This document shows, one piece after another, positions 1-8,537 of a DNA stretch of 64,000 nt (position 1 is the stretch's first letter; each line of letters begins with the position of its first letter). Where the stretch lies: contig CAMYLT010000008.1 in assembly GCA_947259505.1 (NCBI GenBank), positions 124,001 to 188,000 of the forward strand, in the 5' to 3' direction. This stretch comes from an uncultured Porticoccus sp. (GTDB lineage: Bacteria > Pseudomonadota > Gammaproteobacteria > Pseudomonadales > Porticoccaceae). The position numbers and the translations under genes were made by a program. The notes below the pieces were generated by a model. The model made no database searches. It was not told the DNA's origin and saw only the letters and a program-made list of their open reading frames with translations.

Positions 1-71
1 AAAAATTGAGTTTTCTGCAGGGGGCGGCAATGACCGATATTCTAGTGGATGCATTTGAGGCGCCAGCATAA
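1..71 (+). CDS. C-terminal tail of a gene entering from the left edge
   Basis: One frame is open from the window edge to a TAA at 69-71 and ends in the residues MTDILVDAFEAPA. The stop lies 3 bases before the nsrR start, which would fit an operon. A second frame is also open, to a TGA at 57-59, so the assignment rests only on spacing. The product cannot be recognised from about 22 residues. Confidence 0.35.
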   Translation, partial: KLSFLQGAAMTDILVDAFEAPA

Positions 72-74
72 ACC

Positions 75-506
75 ATGCAACTGACGCGCTTTACGGACTA
101 TGGCCTGCGGGTGTTGATACACATGTGTAATCAACCACAGGGTTCTCGTATCGGGCTGGATTTTTTGGCGGAACATTTCAATATGAACCTCCATCATCTC
201 TATAAGGTCAGCCAGCGGTTGTCACAACTGGGTTGGGTCTCCTCTTCCCGCGGCAAAAACGGGGGCATTGTGTTGGCGGCAAATACCCGTCAAATGAGTC
301 TGGCAGACATTGTCTGCGAGCTGGAGGAAACCATGGCCCCCATTGATTGTGAAGGGATTGATTGTCCCATTGCCAATCGTTGTAAATTGCAGGGCGTGTT
401 GGGACTTGCCAGTCAGGCTTTTCGGAATGTTCTTGCCCAATACAAGTTGGATGATCTCCAGCAAGGTGACCTGCAAGTCATTAAGAAAGTCTTCAATTTG
501 CCGTAA
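75..506 (+). CDS. nsrR: NsrR, nitric-oxide-sensing Rrf2-family repressor
   Basis: This 143-residue protein has the Rrf2 winged-helix DNA-binding N-terminus (starts MQLTRFTDYGLRVLI). Three cysteines at about residues 92, 97 and 103 (C-x4-C-x5-C) match the spacing of the iron-sulfur ligands of Escherichia coli NsrR. NsrR uses an NO-sensitive Fe-S cluster and represses NO-detoxification genes such as hmp; that is family knowledge. The start is taken as the ATG at 75, which gives the standard N-terminus. No known NsrR target lies downstream in this window, so a partner may lie to the left. IscR is less likely because of the cysteine spacing. Confidence 0.9.
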   Translation: MQLTRFTDYGLRVLIHMCNQPQGSRIGLDFLAEHFNMNLHHLYKVSQRLSQLGWVSSSRGKNGGIVLAANTRQMSLADIVCELEETMAPIDCEGIDCPIANRCKLQGVLGLASQAFRNVLAQYKLDDLQQGDLQVIKKVFNLP

Positions 507-809
507 CAGCCAGTAGGCTTACCCCTAGTCCGAGACGGATTGCTGGTTTGACGGGCACCGATTCTGCTGGGTGAATATGTTGTCTCTTCTCACTAAACTG
601 CCCGGGATAAAGAGGGGCAATCCTGACATACTCCCATACAGACCCAAGTGTTTAGCATATTTTTGTGTGGGCGCGAGAACGGGCTTTCTTGAATCCGCTA
701 TGCTCTTCTCTACACTGACGATCTGTCCTGTGAGGTCAAGAGTACTAATGATAGTGCTTCACCGTTGGCAGATTACAATCATATCGACCTGACTTTTTGA
801 GAAATTTTT
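507..809. other. Intergenic, no gene seen
   Basis: About 300 bases separate nsrR from the carbonic anhydrase. A 73-codon frame at 571-792 has no recognisable motif and no ribosome binding site, and I do not regard it as a gene. No convincing terminator or promoter was found by eye. Confidence 0.5.
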
Positions 810-1433
810 ATGATTCCTGCGCGAGAGGCATTACAACAATTGATTGATGGCAATCGACGCTTTGTAAGTGGCGCGACGAGACCTGCTCATCAACGTGATC
901 AGGCCAGGCGCGCTGAGTTGGTGGCCGACCAGAAACCCTTTGCCATTATTCTCGGTTGCTCTGATTCGCGAGTACCCGCGGAAATGGTTTTTGACCAGGG
1001 ACTCGGCGACTTGTTTGTGATTCGCGTGGCCGGCAATGTAGTAGCACCTTCCCAGGTGGGAAGCGTCGAGTTTGCCGCTGAATGGTTTGATACCCGGTTG
1101 GTGGTCGTATTGGGGCATACCTGTTGTGGAGCCGTTTCTGCTACGTTGGATGAGTTGACCGGGCAGGGCACTCATCCTTCAAGGAACTTGCGCTCCATTG
1201 TTGACCGGGTGAGACCGGCAGTTGAACCGTTACTGGAAACAGAGCTGGTACACAATCCAACACTGCTGGCTGCACGTGCTGTTAGAGCCAATATCCGTGC
1301 TTCTGTCGGTCATCTCCGGCACGGTTCAGAGGTGCTGGAAAAATTAATTCTGGAGGACAGACTGCTGGTGGTTGGTGCCGAATATTCTCTTGAAACAGGT
1401 GTTGTCGATTTTTTTGATAACGCAGCCGGTTAG
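810..1433 (+). CDS. Beta-class carbonic anhydrase
   Basis: A zinc enzyme that interconverts CO2 and bicarbonate, expected in the cytoplasm. At 207 residues it has the usual length. The beta-class signature is complete: CSDSRVP gives the zinc ligand Cys50 and the Asp52/Arg54 dyad, and HTCCGA gives zinc ligands His103 and Cys106. There is no signal peptide. The gene stands alone, with gaps of about 300 and 226 bases on its two sides. The ATG at 810 has only a weak upstream ribosome binding site, but the first residues match the family N-terminus. Confidence 0.93.
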   Translation: MIPAREALQQLIDGNRRFVSGATRPAHQRDQARRAELVADQKPFAIILGCSDSRVPAEMVFDQGLGDLFVIRVAGNVVAPSQVGSVEFAAEWFDTRLVVVLGHTCCGAVSATLDELTGQGTHPSRNLRSIVDRVRPAVEPLLETELVHNPTLLAARAVRANIRASVGHLRHGSEVLEKLILEDRLLVVGAEYSLETGVVDFFDNAAG

Positions 1434-1659
1434 TTTTTTTTGGGGCAGTTTTTTTTGCGCTGAGTTGTGGTTTGGTGGCGTATTTCCGTTCTGGTTTCTC
1501 GTTACAACCAATTGATGTAAAAGCAGATTTGTTAACACATGTGGTTAGAATTTTATGGAATTTAGATGGGGCATCATATATCTTGCGTCGAGGGATTTTT
1601 CGTGTGATTGAATGCTAGGAAGGACCTTCCATCCGATAAAAAATTATTAAGGAAGCGCA

Positions 1660-4152
1660 GTGGACTTTTGGCGTATTGTCAGCCCGGGGTTACAGGACGA
1701 GAGCCTCATCATAGGTCATCACCACCATTTGATTTGTTTTGCGGCCATCGCACTGGCGGTTCTGGCGGCGGCGGTGACATTGCCTGTCAGTGACCGTTTT
1801 AACTCAACCAAGGGGCCTCTGCGCTACCTCTGGTTGCTGTCCGGTAGTCTCGCAATGGGTTCCGGTATTTGGGCAATGCACTTCACCAGTATGCTCGCTT
1901 ATCGTTTGCCGTTTCCTGTTCAGTACGATGTCACCATTACACTGCTTTCCATGATTCCGGCATTACTGGCCGGTTACAGTTCAATACTGCTGTTTGCTTC
2001 TGCCCGGGAATGTCGCCGTCGCTTACACCTCGCTTCACTGATGCTGGCGTCAGGCATCGCGGCAATGCATTACATAGGCATGGAGGCGATCACTGCTCCA
2101 GCGAAGATGTTCTACTCTCCCGAACTTTTTTTCCTGTCGATTGGGACTGCTTATTTGCTTTCATGGGTTGGTCTTTGTTCAAGGATTAGCTTGCCTAAAC
2201 AAACCCGCCTGTCGCCAGCCATTGCCACCCTTATTGGTAGTGCCATTCTGGGGCTGGCTGTCAGCGCCATGCATTTTATTGCTATGGAATCGACGTACTA
2301 TATAGCCGATGTTTCTGAGCCGAAAACGGGTCTTTTTATTGATCCGGCCGGTTTGGTATCCGGTATATTGGCAGTGACATTTCTGTTGCTCAGTATGTTG
2401 TCGATCGGTATTTTGATCGATCGTCACTTGGCCAGAATGGCCATTTCCCTGCGCAGTAGTGAGGCGCGTTTCCAGCGCTTGGCGGAGACCACTCAGGCAG
2501 CTATTTTTACCTTCGTGAATGGTCGTATTACCTACGCCAATCCGGCACTGTCCCAGATTACCGATCACAGCATCAATTCCTTGTTGAACATGACACTGGA
2601 AGAGCTGTTCGGTGAGAAGTTTTCCCGCTATGTATCGCAGATTCCCTGGACAGAAACCAGAATTGGCCAACCTTTCTACGAGCAATTCCAGATTACCACT
2701 GCCGCAGGCCAGAAGCGTTGGCTCTATTTCAGTCTTACCCTGGCTGAATTTGATCAGCAGCCTGCAGTCCTCGCCAGCGCATGTGATATTAGCGATCAGA
2801 AGCTTGCCGAGTTCAAAATGCGCAATCTTGCTTATAGCGACCAACTCACCGGGTTGGCAAATCGTGCGCTGTTTATGGATCGGCTGGAACACCATCTGAA
2901 ACTGCTTGGGCGTCGCAGCAATGAAACACTGTCCATAGTGATGTTGCTCGATCTGGATAATTTCAAACTGATCAATGACACCTATGGCCACTTACTGGGT
3001 GACCAGCTGTTGAGTGCTGTCGCCAGACGAGTGAGTGAGTTTGCACGTAAGTCCGACACGTTGGCCAGGCTCGGTGGCGATGAATTCGTGATGTTGTTTG
3101 AAAAAGTAGAGAGTCTTCATTATGCAGGGCGTATCGCCGATCGTCTGATCGAACACCTTTCCGAGCCCTATCTGCTGAATGATAAGAAAGTTGAGGTGAA
3201 AGTGAGTATGGGAGTGGTGGTCCTTGATCCCGGCAACCACCTAACACAGGACCAGGTGCTTCACGATGCAGACGTAGCCCTTTATCGGGCAAAACGTCAG
3301 GGCCGCGCTTGCTGGGTGCTGTTTGATCAGCAGATGGATGCCATGATCAAGCGTGGCCGCCAGCTACAAGCAGAGCTGAAAACGGCCATTGTTGAGAACA
3401 AACTCGAACTCTATTACCAGCCCATCATGGACGCGGGTGACCGCCAGTTGTGTGGCTTTGAGTCCCTGGCCCGCTGGCGTCGCGACAATGGTGAATGGGT
3501 TTCTCCGATAGAGTTTATCGCTCTGACAGAAGAGAACGGCATGATTGCAGATGTCGGCTTGTGGGGTATTAAAACGGCTTGTCAGCAGATCGCCCGGTGG
3601 AACGAGACGCATCCCGGCGTTGAGTATTATGTCAGTGTCAATATTGCTTCAGACTCATTCGGGGACGAACGTTTTGCTCGCTGTATTTCAGAATGTTTCC
3701 AGCGTTATGGCGTCAGACGTGGTCAGCTAAAACTCGAATTGACCGAACGCATTTTGCTGGGGGATACCGACAATATGCTCGATAAATTGCATAAGTTGAT
3801 TGAGCTGGGTTGTGAGGTGATGATTGATGATTTCGGTACGGGCTATTCCAGTTTGTCCTACCTGCATTTGTTGCCGGTGGGAGCGATGAAAATTGATCGC
3901 AGTTTTGTCCTCAACCTCGACCAGAGTGAAAGCTCCCTGTCGGTGGTAAAAACCATCATCGCGTTGGCTCGGTCTCTGAATCTGGGCATCGTTGCCGAAG
4001 GTGTGGAGACAGAGCGTCAAGCGGAGCAACTGGCAATATTAGGTGCGACCCAGCTACAGGGTTATTTCTTTAGTCGCCCAGTCCCGGAAAGAGAAGCTGA
4101 GCAGTACTTTGTTCCAGAGGAAAAGGTCGAAATCGTCAACCAACGTGGCTGA
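1660..4152 (+). CDS. MHYT-PAS-GGDEF-EAL membrane protein, cyclic-di-GMP turnover
   Basis: An 830-residue inner-membrane signalling protein. The N-terminal part (about 1-250) is an MHYT sensor with three motif copies (MHFTSM, MHYIGM, MHFIAM), each in a membrane helix; in the family these are proposed to bind a metal and sense gases. A PAS domain (about 270-380), a GGDEF domain with an intact GGDEF motif and an EAL domain follow. The EAL signature reads ESL, but its Glu is kept and later motifs (DDFGTGYSSL, AEGVE) look complete, so phosphodiesterase activity is plausible. The start is GTG at 1660, preceded by AAGGAAG about 6 bases upstream. It is monocistronic. Confidence 0.92.
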   Translation: MDFWRIVSPGLQDESLIIGHHHHLICFAAIALAVLAAAVTLPVSDRFNSTKGPLRYLWLLSGSLAMGSGIWAMHFTSMLAYRLPFPVQYDVTITLLSMIPALLAGYSSILLFASARECRRRLHLASLMLASGIAAMHYIGMEAITAPAKMFYSPELFFLSIGTAYLLSWVGLCSRISLPKQTRLSPAIATLIGSAILGLAVSAMHFIAMESTYYIADVSEPKTGLFIDPAGLVSGILAVTFLLLSMLSIGILIDRHLARMAISLRSSEARFQRLAETTQAAIFTFVNGRITYANPALSQITDHSINSLLNMTLEELFGEKFSRYVSQIPWTETRIGQPFYEQFQITTAAGQKRWLYFSLTLAEFDQQPAVLASACDISDQKLAEFKMRNLAYSDQLTGLANRALFMDRLEHHLKLLGRRSNETLSIVMLLDLDNFKLINDTYGHLLGDQLLSAVARRVSEFARKSDTLARLGGDEFVMLFEKVESLHYAGRIADRLIEHLSEPYLLNDKKVEVKVSMGVVVLDPGNHLTQDQVLHDADVALYRAKRQGRACWVLFDQQMDAMIKRGRQLQAELKTAIVENKLELYYQPIMDAGDRQLCGFESLARWRRDNGEWVSPIEFIALTEENGMIADVGLWGIKTACQQIARWNETHPGVEYYVSVNIASDSFGDERFARCISECFQRYGVRRGQLKLELTERILLGDTDNMLDKLHKLIELGCEVMIDDFGTGYSSLSYLHLLPVGAMKIDRSFVLNLDQSESSLSVVKTIIALARSLNLGIVAEGVETERQAEQLAILGATQLQGYFFSRPVPEREAEQYFVPEEKVEIVNQRG

Positions 4153-4170
4153 ACCGAAGGCGCAGCCACG
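4144..4170. terminator. Possible hairpin between convergent genes
   Basis: CGTGGCTG (4144-4151) pairs with CAGCCACG (4163-4170) around an 11-base loop. It overlaps the stop codon of the GGDEF-EAL gene and lies just beyond the end of the convergent Sel1 gene. There is no U-run, so a terminator role is only a suggestion. Confidence 0.3.
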
Positions 4171-4187
4171 CACTCTTGAGAATGTTA

Positions 4188-4694
4188 TTAATTCTGGATC
4201 TGATTCATATACTGAATGGCGGGTTGATAACCAGCCTGGGCAGATCTTTTAAACCATTCTGTGCCTTTTTCAGCATCTTTTTTGATGCCCATACCGTTGT
4301 AATACAAGCCACCTAGTGCGTACATGGCCGCGGGGTGCCCCAGGTTGGCGGCCATTTCATACCACTCAACCGCCAGGGTGTAATCCTGCGCGACACCTTC
4401 GCCGCTCTGATAGGCCCAGCCGGATTCGAACATACCGCCGGGGTGGCCTTGCTTGGCCGCTTTCAGGTAATAGTCAAAAGCAGTTTTGACATCTTTCTCA
4501 GTTCCCCAGCCTTCTTTGTATAAGATGGCCAGCCCAAACTGGGCATCAGCATCGCCCGTTTCAGCCAGTTCGGAAAGAATGGTAAAGCCCTTTTCCAGTT
4601 CGCCACTCCTGACGGCCTGATAGCCTTCTTCGAGGGTGCCAGCCAGTACGGAGACAGATAGTAAAATGCCTGCAAGGGCGCTTAAATATTTCAC
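4188..4694 (-). CDS. Exported Sel1-repeat protein
   Basis: A 168-residue protein with a signal peptide (MKYLSALAGILLSVSVLA, cleavage near the Ala before GTLEEGY). Three to four Sel1-like repeats follow, recognisable by phrases such as AQFGLAILYKEGWG, GMFESGWAYQSGEG and AMYALGGLYYNGMG. Sel1 repeats form alpha-solenoids that mediate protein contacts; no enzymatic role is evident. The start codon is GTG at 4694, chosen because AAGGAG lies 5 bases upstream. A second Sel1 protein lies at 62730-63173. Confidence 0.85.
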   Translation of the reverse strand: MKYLSALAGILLSVSVLAGTLEEGYQAVRSGELEKGFTILSELAETGDADAQFGLAILYKEGWGTEKDVKTAFDYYLKAAKQGHPGGMFESGWAYQSGEGVAQDYTLAVEWYEMAANLGHPAAMYALGGLYYNGMGIKKDAEKGTEWFKRSAQAGYQPAIQYMNQIQN

Positions 4695-4889
4695 GGGAAC
4701 TCCTTATAAATTCATCGTCTTCAGCCCGTCATGGCGCATGATCATTATTTTGGTCTGGGCCTGTCGCCATCGGATCAACAGGGAGAGAATGATACTACTA
4801 TTCTTGGTTCTAGCGTTTGATCGAAAGCGTTGGGATGAGTTCAATTTTTCCAGAGTAAGTGGGATTGGAATAAGCTGACAGGGCTGGAT

Positions 4890-5453
4890 ATGAAGAAATC
4901 TGACGTGGTAAAGCGTTATGAGAGAGATGGTGATGGTCGTGTGTTAATCGATGTGGCCGCAGACAAGATGGAAGATCTATACAGTAATTTTGATCGCCAC
5001 GCGCCATATATTCGCCGTGACCTGGAACCCGAACTGGTGGAGTACCTGGTGGAATGTGCCCGGGAGTTGAGTCCTGAGCCATTTGCGATTCAGTTCAGCT
5101 TGTCGTTTGCTCCCGATGAGAAGGGTACGGACCGTATTCGCAGTAGTGTGAATAATTTTTTTCTTTATCTGGTGACTTGTGAGTTACGCAATATACGCCA
5201 GATGATGTCTCGCTCAATGGTATTTCTACTCATCGGTTTGACGATTTTATTTTGTGCGCTATCCCTTAACCAGTGGCTGGGAGAAGTGCGTACAGTGGTG
5301 CAAAACGTGTTTGCTGAGGGCTTGATTGTTGCTGCCTGGGTGTCCCTCTGGGAGGCGCTCGCCACCTTCCTGATCGAGTGGTTTCCCCATCGCAAGAATG
5401 TCGCGCTATACCGGCAGTTGGCGGCAGCGGAGCCGCTGTTTCGGGCCCGTTAA
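4890..5453 (+). CDS. Conserved membrane protein of unknown function
   Basis: This 187-residue protein has a soluble N-terminal half and two hydrophobic segments near residues 110-130 and 143-165, the first in SMVFLLIGLTILFCALSL. The second half ends EWFPHRKNVALYRQLAAAEP, a charged cytoplasmic-like tail. I do not recognise the family. It is convergent with the DUF5062 gene, only 10 bases away. The ATG at 4890 has a weak ribosome binding site. Confidence 0.75.
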   Translation: MKKSDVVKRYERDGDGRVLIDVAADKMEDLYSNFDRHAPYIRRDLEPELVEYLVECARELSPEPFAIQFSLSFAPDEKGTDRIRSSVNNFFLYLVTCELRNIRQMMSRSMVFLLIGLTILFCALSLNQWLGEVRTVVQNVFAEGLIVAAWVSLWEALATFLIEWFPHRKNVALYRQLAAAEPLFRAR

Positions 5454-5463
5454 CTGGAAGCAG

Positions 5464-5724
5464 TTACTGTAATAACCGATGCCCCTCCGGCAATTGCCGG
5501 GTGATCCAAAGCGCCAGCTTGTGCTTCATATGGGGAATATCGTGTTGCTCATGGGCCAGAGGTTGAATCAGCTTGTCGTGTACCAGTAATTTGTAGATAT
5601 ACTCCACCTTTTCGTTGGCGGAGTCGGTGGCATCAAATTTGGCCGCGCCGCGTTTTTCGGCGTAAATCATCCCGACTCTAAGGGCTTCCTTGAGAAGGTC
5701 GGCTTCATTTTTCAACTTGGACAT
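5464..5724 (-). CDS. Small conserved protein, DUF5062-like
   Basis: An 86-residue soluble protein beginning MSKLKNEADLLKEALRVG. The pattern (KLKNEA..LL..AL..G..YAEKRG) resembles what I recall of the gammaproteobacterial DUF5062 family, whose function is unknown. It follows cysE on the same strand after a 15-base gap, so the two may be co-transcribed. Confidence 0.7.
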   Translation of the reverse strand: MSKLKNEADLLKEALRVGMIYAEKRGAAKFDATDSANEKVEYIYKLLVHDKLIQPLAHEQHDIPHMKHKLALWITRQLPEGHRLLQ

Positions 5725-5739
5725 GGTTTCTGTTCTCGG

Positions 5740-6525
5740 TTAGTCACAACAGCCCGACAATCCTTGGTCCATCAGTTCGGCGGGAGCCTCTATATTATTG
5801 GTGCCAACCACTGTCGCGGGAACACCGGCCACCACTGAGTGGGCTGGAATATCGTTCAACACTACACTGGCGGCAGTCACTTTGGAGCCGGCGCCAATCT
5901 CGATATTGCCAAGAATTTTTGCCCCTGGACCAATCATTACGCCTCGCCGTACCTTGGGATGGCGGTCACCGGTTTCTTTGCCGGTTCCCCCCAGCGTAAC
6001 CGACTGGAGAATTGACACGCAGTCTTCCACTACCGCGGTTTCACCGATGACGATCCCGGTGGCGTGGTCAAACATGATGCCCCGACCAATTTGAGCTGCC
6101 GGATGAATGTCCACGCCGAAAGATACTGAGATCCTGTTTTGCAGTACCAGTGCCAGCGGTTTACGCCCTTGCTGCCATAGCCAGTGCGCGGCACGCCAGG
6201 CCTGCAGGGCATGAAAACCCTTGTAGTAGAGGAAGGTAGAGAATAGATCCTGGCAGGCGGAATCGCGGTTGTAGATGGCGAGGATGTCGCAATTGACCTT
6301 GTCCTCCATCTCGCGATCAGCACCAAATGCTTCTTCAAAGACCTCATGCAAGGTCAGTGCAGATGTGGCATTACAGCCCAGTTTTTCGGCCAGTAAAAAT
6401 CCCAGAGCTGCCAACATCGTGTCATGTTTGAGAATGGTCACTTGCAGGAAGCTGGCCAGTACGGGTTCTTCAGCGGCGACCTTGGCGGCTTCTTGCTGGA
6501 TCTGTTGCCAGAGGGATTGATTCAT
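5740..6525 (-). CDS. cysE: Serine O-acetyltransferase
   Basis: Makes O-acetylserine from serine and acetyl-CoA, the first step of cysteine synthesis in the cytoplasm. The N-terminal helical domain is followed by a left-handed parallel beta-helix of hexapeptide repeats. Characteristic stretches include DIHPAAQIGRGIMFDHATG, VSILQSVTLGGTGK and GDRHPKVRRGVMIGPGAKI. I chose the ATG at 6525 (MNQSLWQQIQQEA) because it aligns best with the E. coli N-terminus; an upstream ATG at 6558 adds 11 residues and neither has a clear ribosome binding site. The protein ends GLSGCCD, a Cys-containing tail. Confidence 0.95.
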   Translation of the reverse strand: MNQSLWQQIQQEAAKVAAEEPVLASFLQVTILKHDTMLAALGFLLAEKLGCNATSALTLHEVFEEAFGADREMEDKVNCDILAIYNRDSACQDLFSTFLYYKGFHALQAWRAAHWLWQQGRKPLALVLQNRISVSFGVDIHPAAQIGRGIMFDHATGIVIGETAVVEDCVSILQSVTLGGTGKETGDRHPKVRRGVMIGPGAKILGNIEIGAGSKVTAASVVLNDIPAHSVVAGVPATVVGTNNIEAPAELMDQGLSGCCD

Positions 6526-6574
6526 AAATCTGAATACACGCAATAATTGTTCGACCATTATCGGGGGCTACTGG

Positions 6575-7342
6575 TTATTTTTCCAGCGGCGTGCGTGCCA
6601 GACACCAGATCTCTACCCGGGCAGCCCCCGCTTTCACCAGCAACTTAGCCAGTTCCCGTGCCGTACTGCCAGTCGTCATCACATCATCAACAATGGCAAT
6701 CTTCTTACCCGTGACTGAGCGGTTGAGATGGAATGCGCCTTTCAGGTTGGCGAGCCGCTGTTTGCGGGTTTGACCCTGTTGGTGTGGTGTATGCCTGTGA
6801 CGACGAAGAAGGCTATGGTCGACGGGAATAGCTAGTCGCCGCCCCAGATAATTGGCCAGCCAGGCAGCCTGGTTAAAGCCGCGCTGGAACTGTCGGCGCC
6901 AGTGTAACGGCACTGGCACAATCAATTCGGGTAATGTGTTTTTATACTGCAGCTCAGTGACCAAAAAATCGGCCAACAGTGCACCCCGACTGAATTTCCC
7001 CTGATGCTTAAAAGCATTGACCAAACTATCCACAGGGAATTTATAGTGCAGCGGCGCCAGACAGAATTCGAATGGTGGTGGCCGGGCTATACAGGCGCCA
7101 CAGATGTTTGGTGTGTTCTGCTCAGCAGCAGGAAGGGGGAGGGCACAACGCAGGCAGGCGGGACGGTTAAAAGGCAGATCAGTTTCGCAGTCCCGGCACA
7201 GATCCCGTGGACGGTGACTGGGGGACCCGCACAGCAGGCAGTGGCCGGGAAACAGCCGGTAGCTCAATTGCCGCAGCATTAATTTTTGTAGCACAAGGCG
7301 GCATTGTTTGAGGCGGTTGGTGAGTTTTGTTCTTCGCAACAT
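6575..7342 (-). CDS. comF: ComF/GntX-family phosphoribosyltransferase-like protein
   Basis: Related to competence protein ComF, needed for DNA uptake in several bacteria. It has an N-terminal zinc ribbon (CLLCGSP, CRDC, CLRC, CGAC) and a C-terminal type I phosphoribosyltransferase fold with the PRPP loop VDDVMTTGST. It lies head-to-head with bioB, a common arrangement in gammaproteobacteria. The start is uncertain: in-frame starts lie at 7363, 7342 and 7279, none with a strong ribosome binding site. The one at 7363 falls inside the BirA operator; the one at 7279 matches short homologues best. Confidence 0.87.
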   Translation of the reverse strand: MLRRTKLTNRLKQCRLVLQKLMLRQLSYRLFPGHCLLCGSPSHRPRDLCRDCETDLPFNRPACLRCALPLPAAEQNTPNICGACIARPPPFEFCLAPLHYKFPVDSLVNAFKHQGKFSRGALLADFLVTELQYKNTLPELIVPVPLHWRRQFQRGFNQAAWLANYLGRRLAIPVDHSLLRRHRHTPHQQGQTRKQRLANLKGAFHLNRSVTGKKIAIVDDVMTTGSTARELAKLLVKAGAARVEIWCLARTPLEK

Positions 7343-7344
7343 CG

Positions 7345-7376
7345 TTGTTAACCCAAAATCCATTTTTGGTTGACAG
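7345..7376 (+). promoter_or_regulatory. BirA biotin operator
   Basis: TTGTTAACC (7345-7353), a 14-base spacer and GGTTGACAG (7368-7376) match the proteobacterial BirA box TTGTAAACC-N14/15-GGTTTACAA with three mismatches in total. It lies in the comF-bioB divergent gap and overlaps the predicted bioB -35 hexamer. Binding of biotinyl-AMP-loaded BirA would therefore block transcription when biotin is plentiful. BirA is not encoded in this window. Confidence 0.8.
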
Positions 7377-7397
7377 CGGCTTTTGCTTATCTATCAT
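7370..7397 (+). promoter_or_regulatory. Sigma-70 promoter of the bio operon
   Basis: TTGACA at 7370-7375 and TATCAT at 7392-7397 are separated by 16 bases. The -35 box is a perfect consensus and the -10 box matches 5 of 6. The bioB start codon follows 36 bases downstream. The overlap with the right half of the BirA box is the classical repression geometry. Confidence 0.7.
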
Positions 7398-7432
7398 AGC
7401 AAGCTGAAGTTTCACTATATGAGAGATTGATA

Positions 7433-8491
7433 ATGCCCGCCAGCCACGCCACCGAGATTCGCAATGATTGGACCCGAGAAGAGGTTCTGGCTCTGTTCAA
7501 GCAGCCGTTCAACGATCTGCTGTTTCAGGCCCAGGTGGCGCATCGGCAGCACTTCAATGCCAATGAAGTACAGCTCAGTACCTTACTATCGATCAAGACA
7601 GGAGCCTGTCCAGAGGACTGTAAATACTGTCCCCAGAGCGCTCGTTACGACACTGGCCTTGAAAAAGAGCAATTAATGGCGCTGGAGAAAGTGATTGAAG
7701 AGGCGAAAGCTGCCCGGGAGAGCGGCGCTACCCGTTTTTGTATGGGAGCCGCCTGGCGTTCACCCAAGGACAAGGACCTGCCCGCCGTGGCAGAAATGGT
7801 GCGCCAGGTGAAGGCGTTGGGTATGGAAACCTGCATGACCCTGGGTATGTTGAAAGAGGAGCAGGCCCACATGCTGGCCGAGGCCGGGCTCGACTACTAC
7901 AACCACAACCTCGACACCTCGCCAGAATACTACGGCGAAATCATCACCACCCGCACCTATCAGGACCGACTTAACACCTTGGATAACGTGCGCCGTGCCG
8001 GCATGAAGGTCTGCGCTGGCGGCATCGTTGGCATGGGTGAGGGCGAAAAGGATCGCGCCGGTCTGTTGATGCAACTGGCTAACCTGCCCCAGCACCCGGA
8101 ATCGGTGCCGATTAATATGCTGGTGAAGGTGGCGGGCACTCCGCTGGACCAGCAGGAAGACCTGGACCCCTTCGAGTTTATCCGCACTATTGCCGTGGCG
8201 CGGATCCTGATGCCGAAATCACACGTGCGCTTGTCTGCCGGTCGCGAGGAAATGAATGACCAGATGCAGGCTCTCGCCTTTATGGCCGGAGCAAACTCCA
8301 TTTTCTACTGTGAAAAACTCCTCACCACGCCAAACCCCAAGGCCAACCGGGATATGGAGTTGTTGAATCGCCTCGGCATCAAACCGGAAACCCGGCATGT
8401 TGAGCGGGATAGTGAAGAAGAGGAGCAGGCGTTGCACCAGGCGTTGGCGGAAGCGAAAAGCGACCACCTGTTTTATAACGCCGCCAACTAA
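7433..8491 (+). CDS. bioB: Biotin synthase
   Basis: A radical SAM enzyme that inserts sulfur into dethiobiotin to give biotin. The radical SAM cluster motif CPEDCKYC gives Cys59, Cys63 and Cys66. Family stretches [23 protein letters not shown] and [12 protein letters not shown] are present. The length of 352 residues is normal. I place the start at the ATG at 7433, preceded by GAGAGA, rather than the in-frame TTG at 7427. It is the first gene of the operon bioB-bioF-bioHC-bioD. Confidence 0.97.
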   Translation: MPASHATEIRNDWTREEVLALFKQPFNDLLFQAQVAHRQHFNANEVQLSTLLSIKTGACPEDCKYCPQSARYDTGLEKEQLMALEKVIEEAKAARESGATRFCMGAAWRSPKDKDLPAVAEMVRQVKALGMETCMTLGMLKEEQAHMLAEAGLDYYNHNLDTSPEYYGEIITTRTYQDRLNTLDNVRRAGMKVCAGGIVGMGEGEKDRAGLLMQLANLPQHPESVPINMLVKVAGTPLDQQEDLDPFEFIRTIAVARILMPKSHVRLSAGREEMNDQMQALAFMAGANSIFYCEKLLTTPNPKANRDMELLNRLGIKPETRHVERDSEEEEQALHQALAEAKSDHLFYNAAN

Positions 8492-8537
8492 CGGCCTGAT
8501 AGCGGGCCGCATACACGGCCTGCCGGGAGAATCTTCG

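Noticed and set aside
571-792. 73-codon ORF between nsrR and the carbonic anhydrase
   Set aside because: No ribosome binding site, no recognisable motif, poor composition.
831-1175. Long minus-strand frames within the carbonic anhydrase and other genes
   Set aside because: Antisense shadows of well-supported genes; no motifs or ribosome binding sites.
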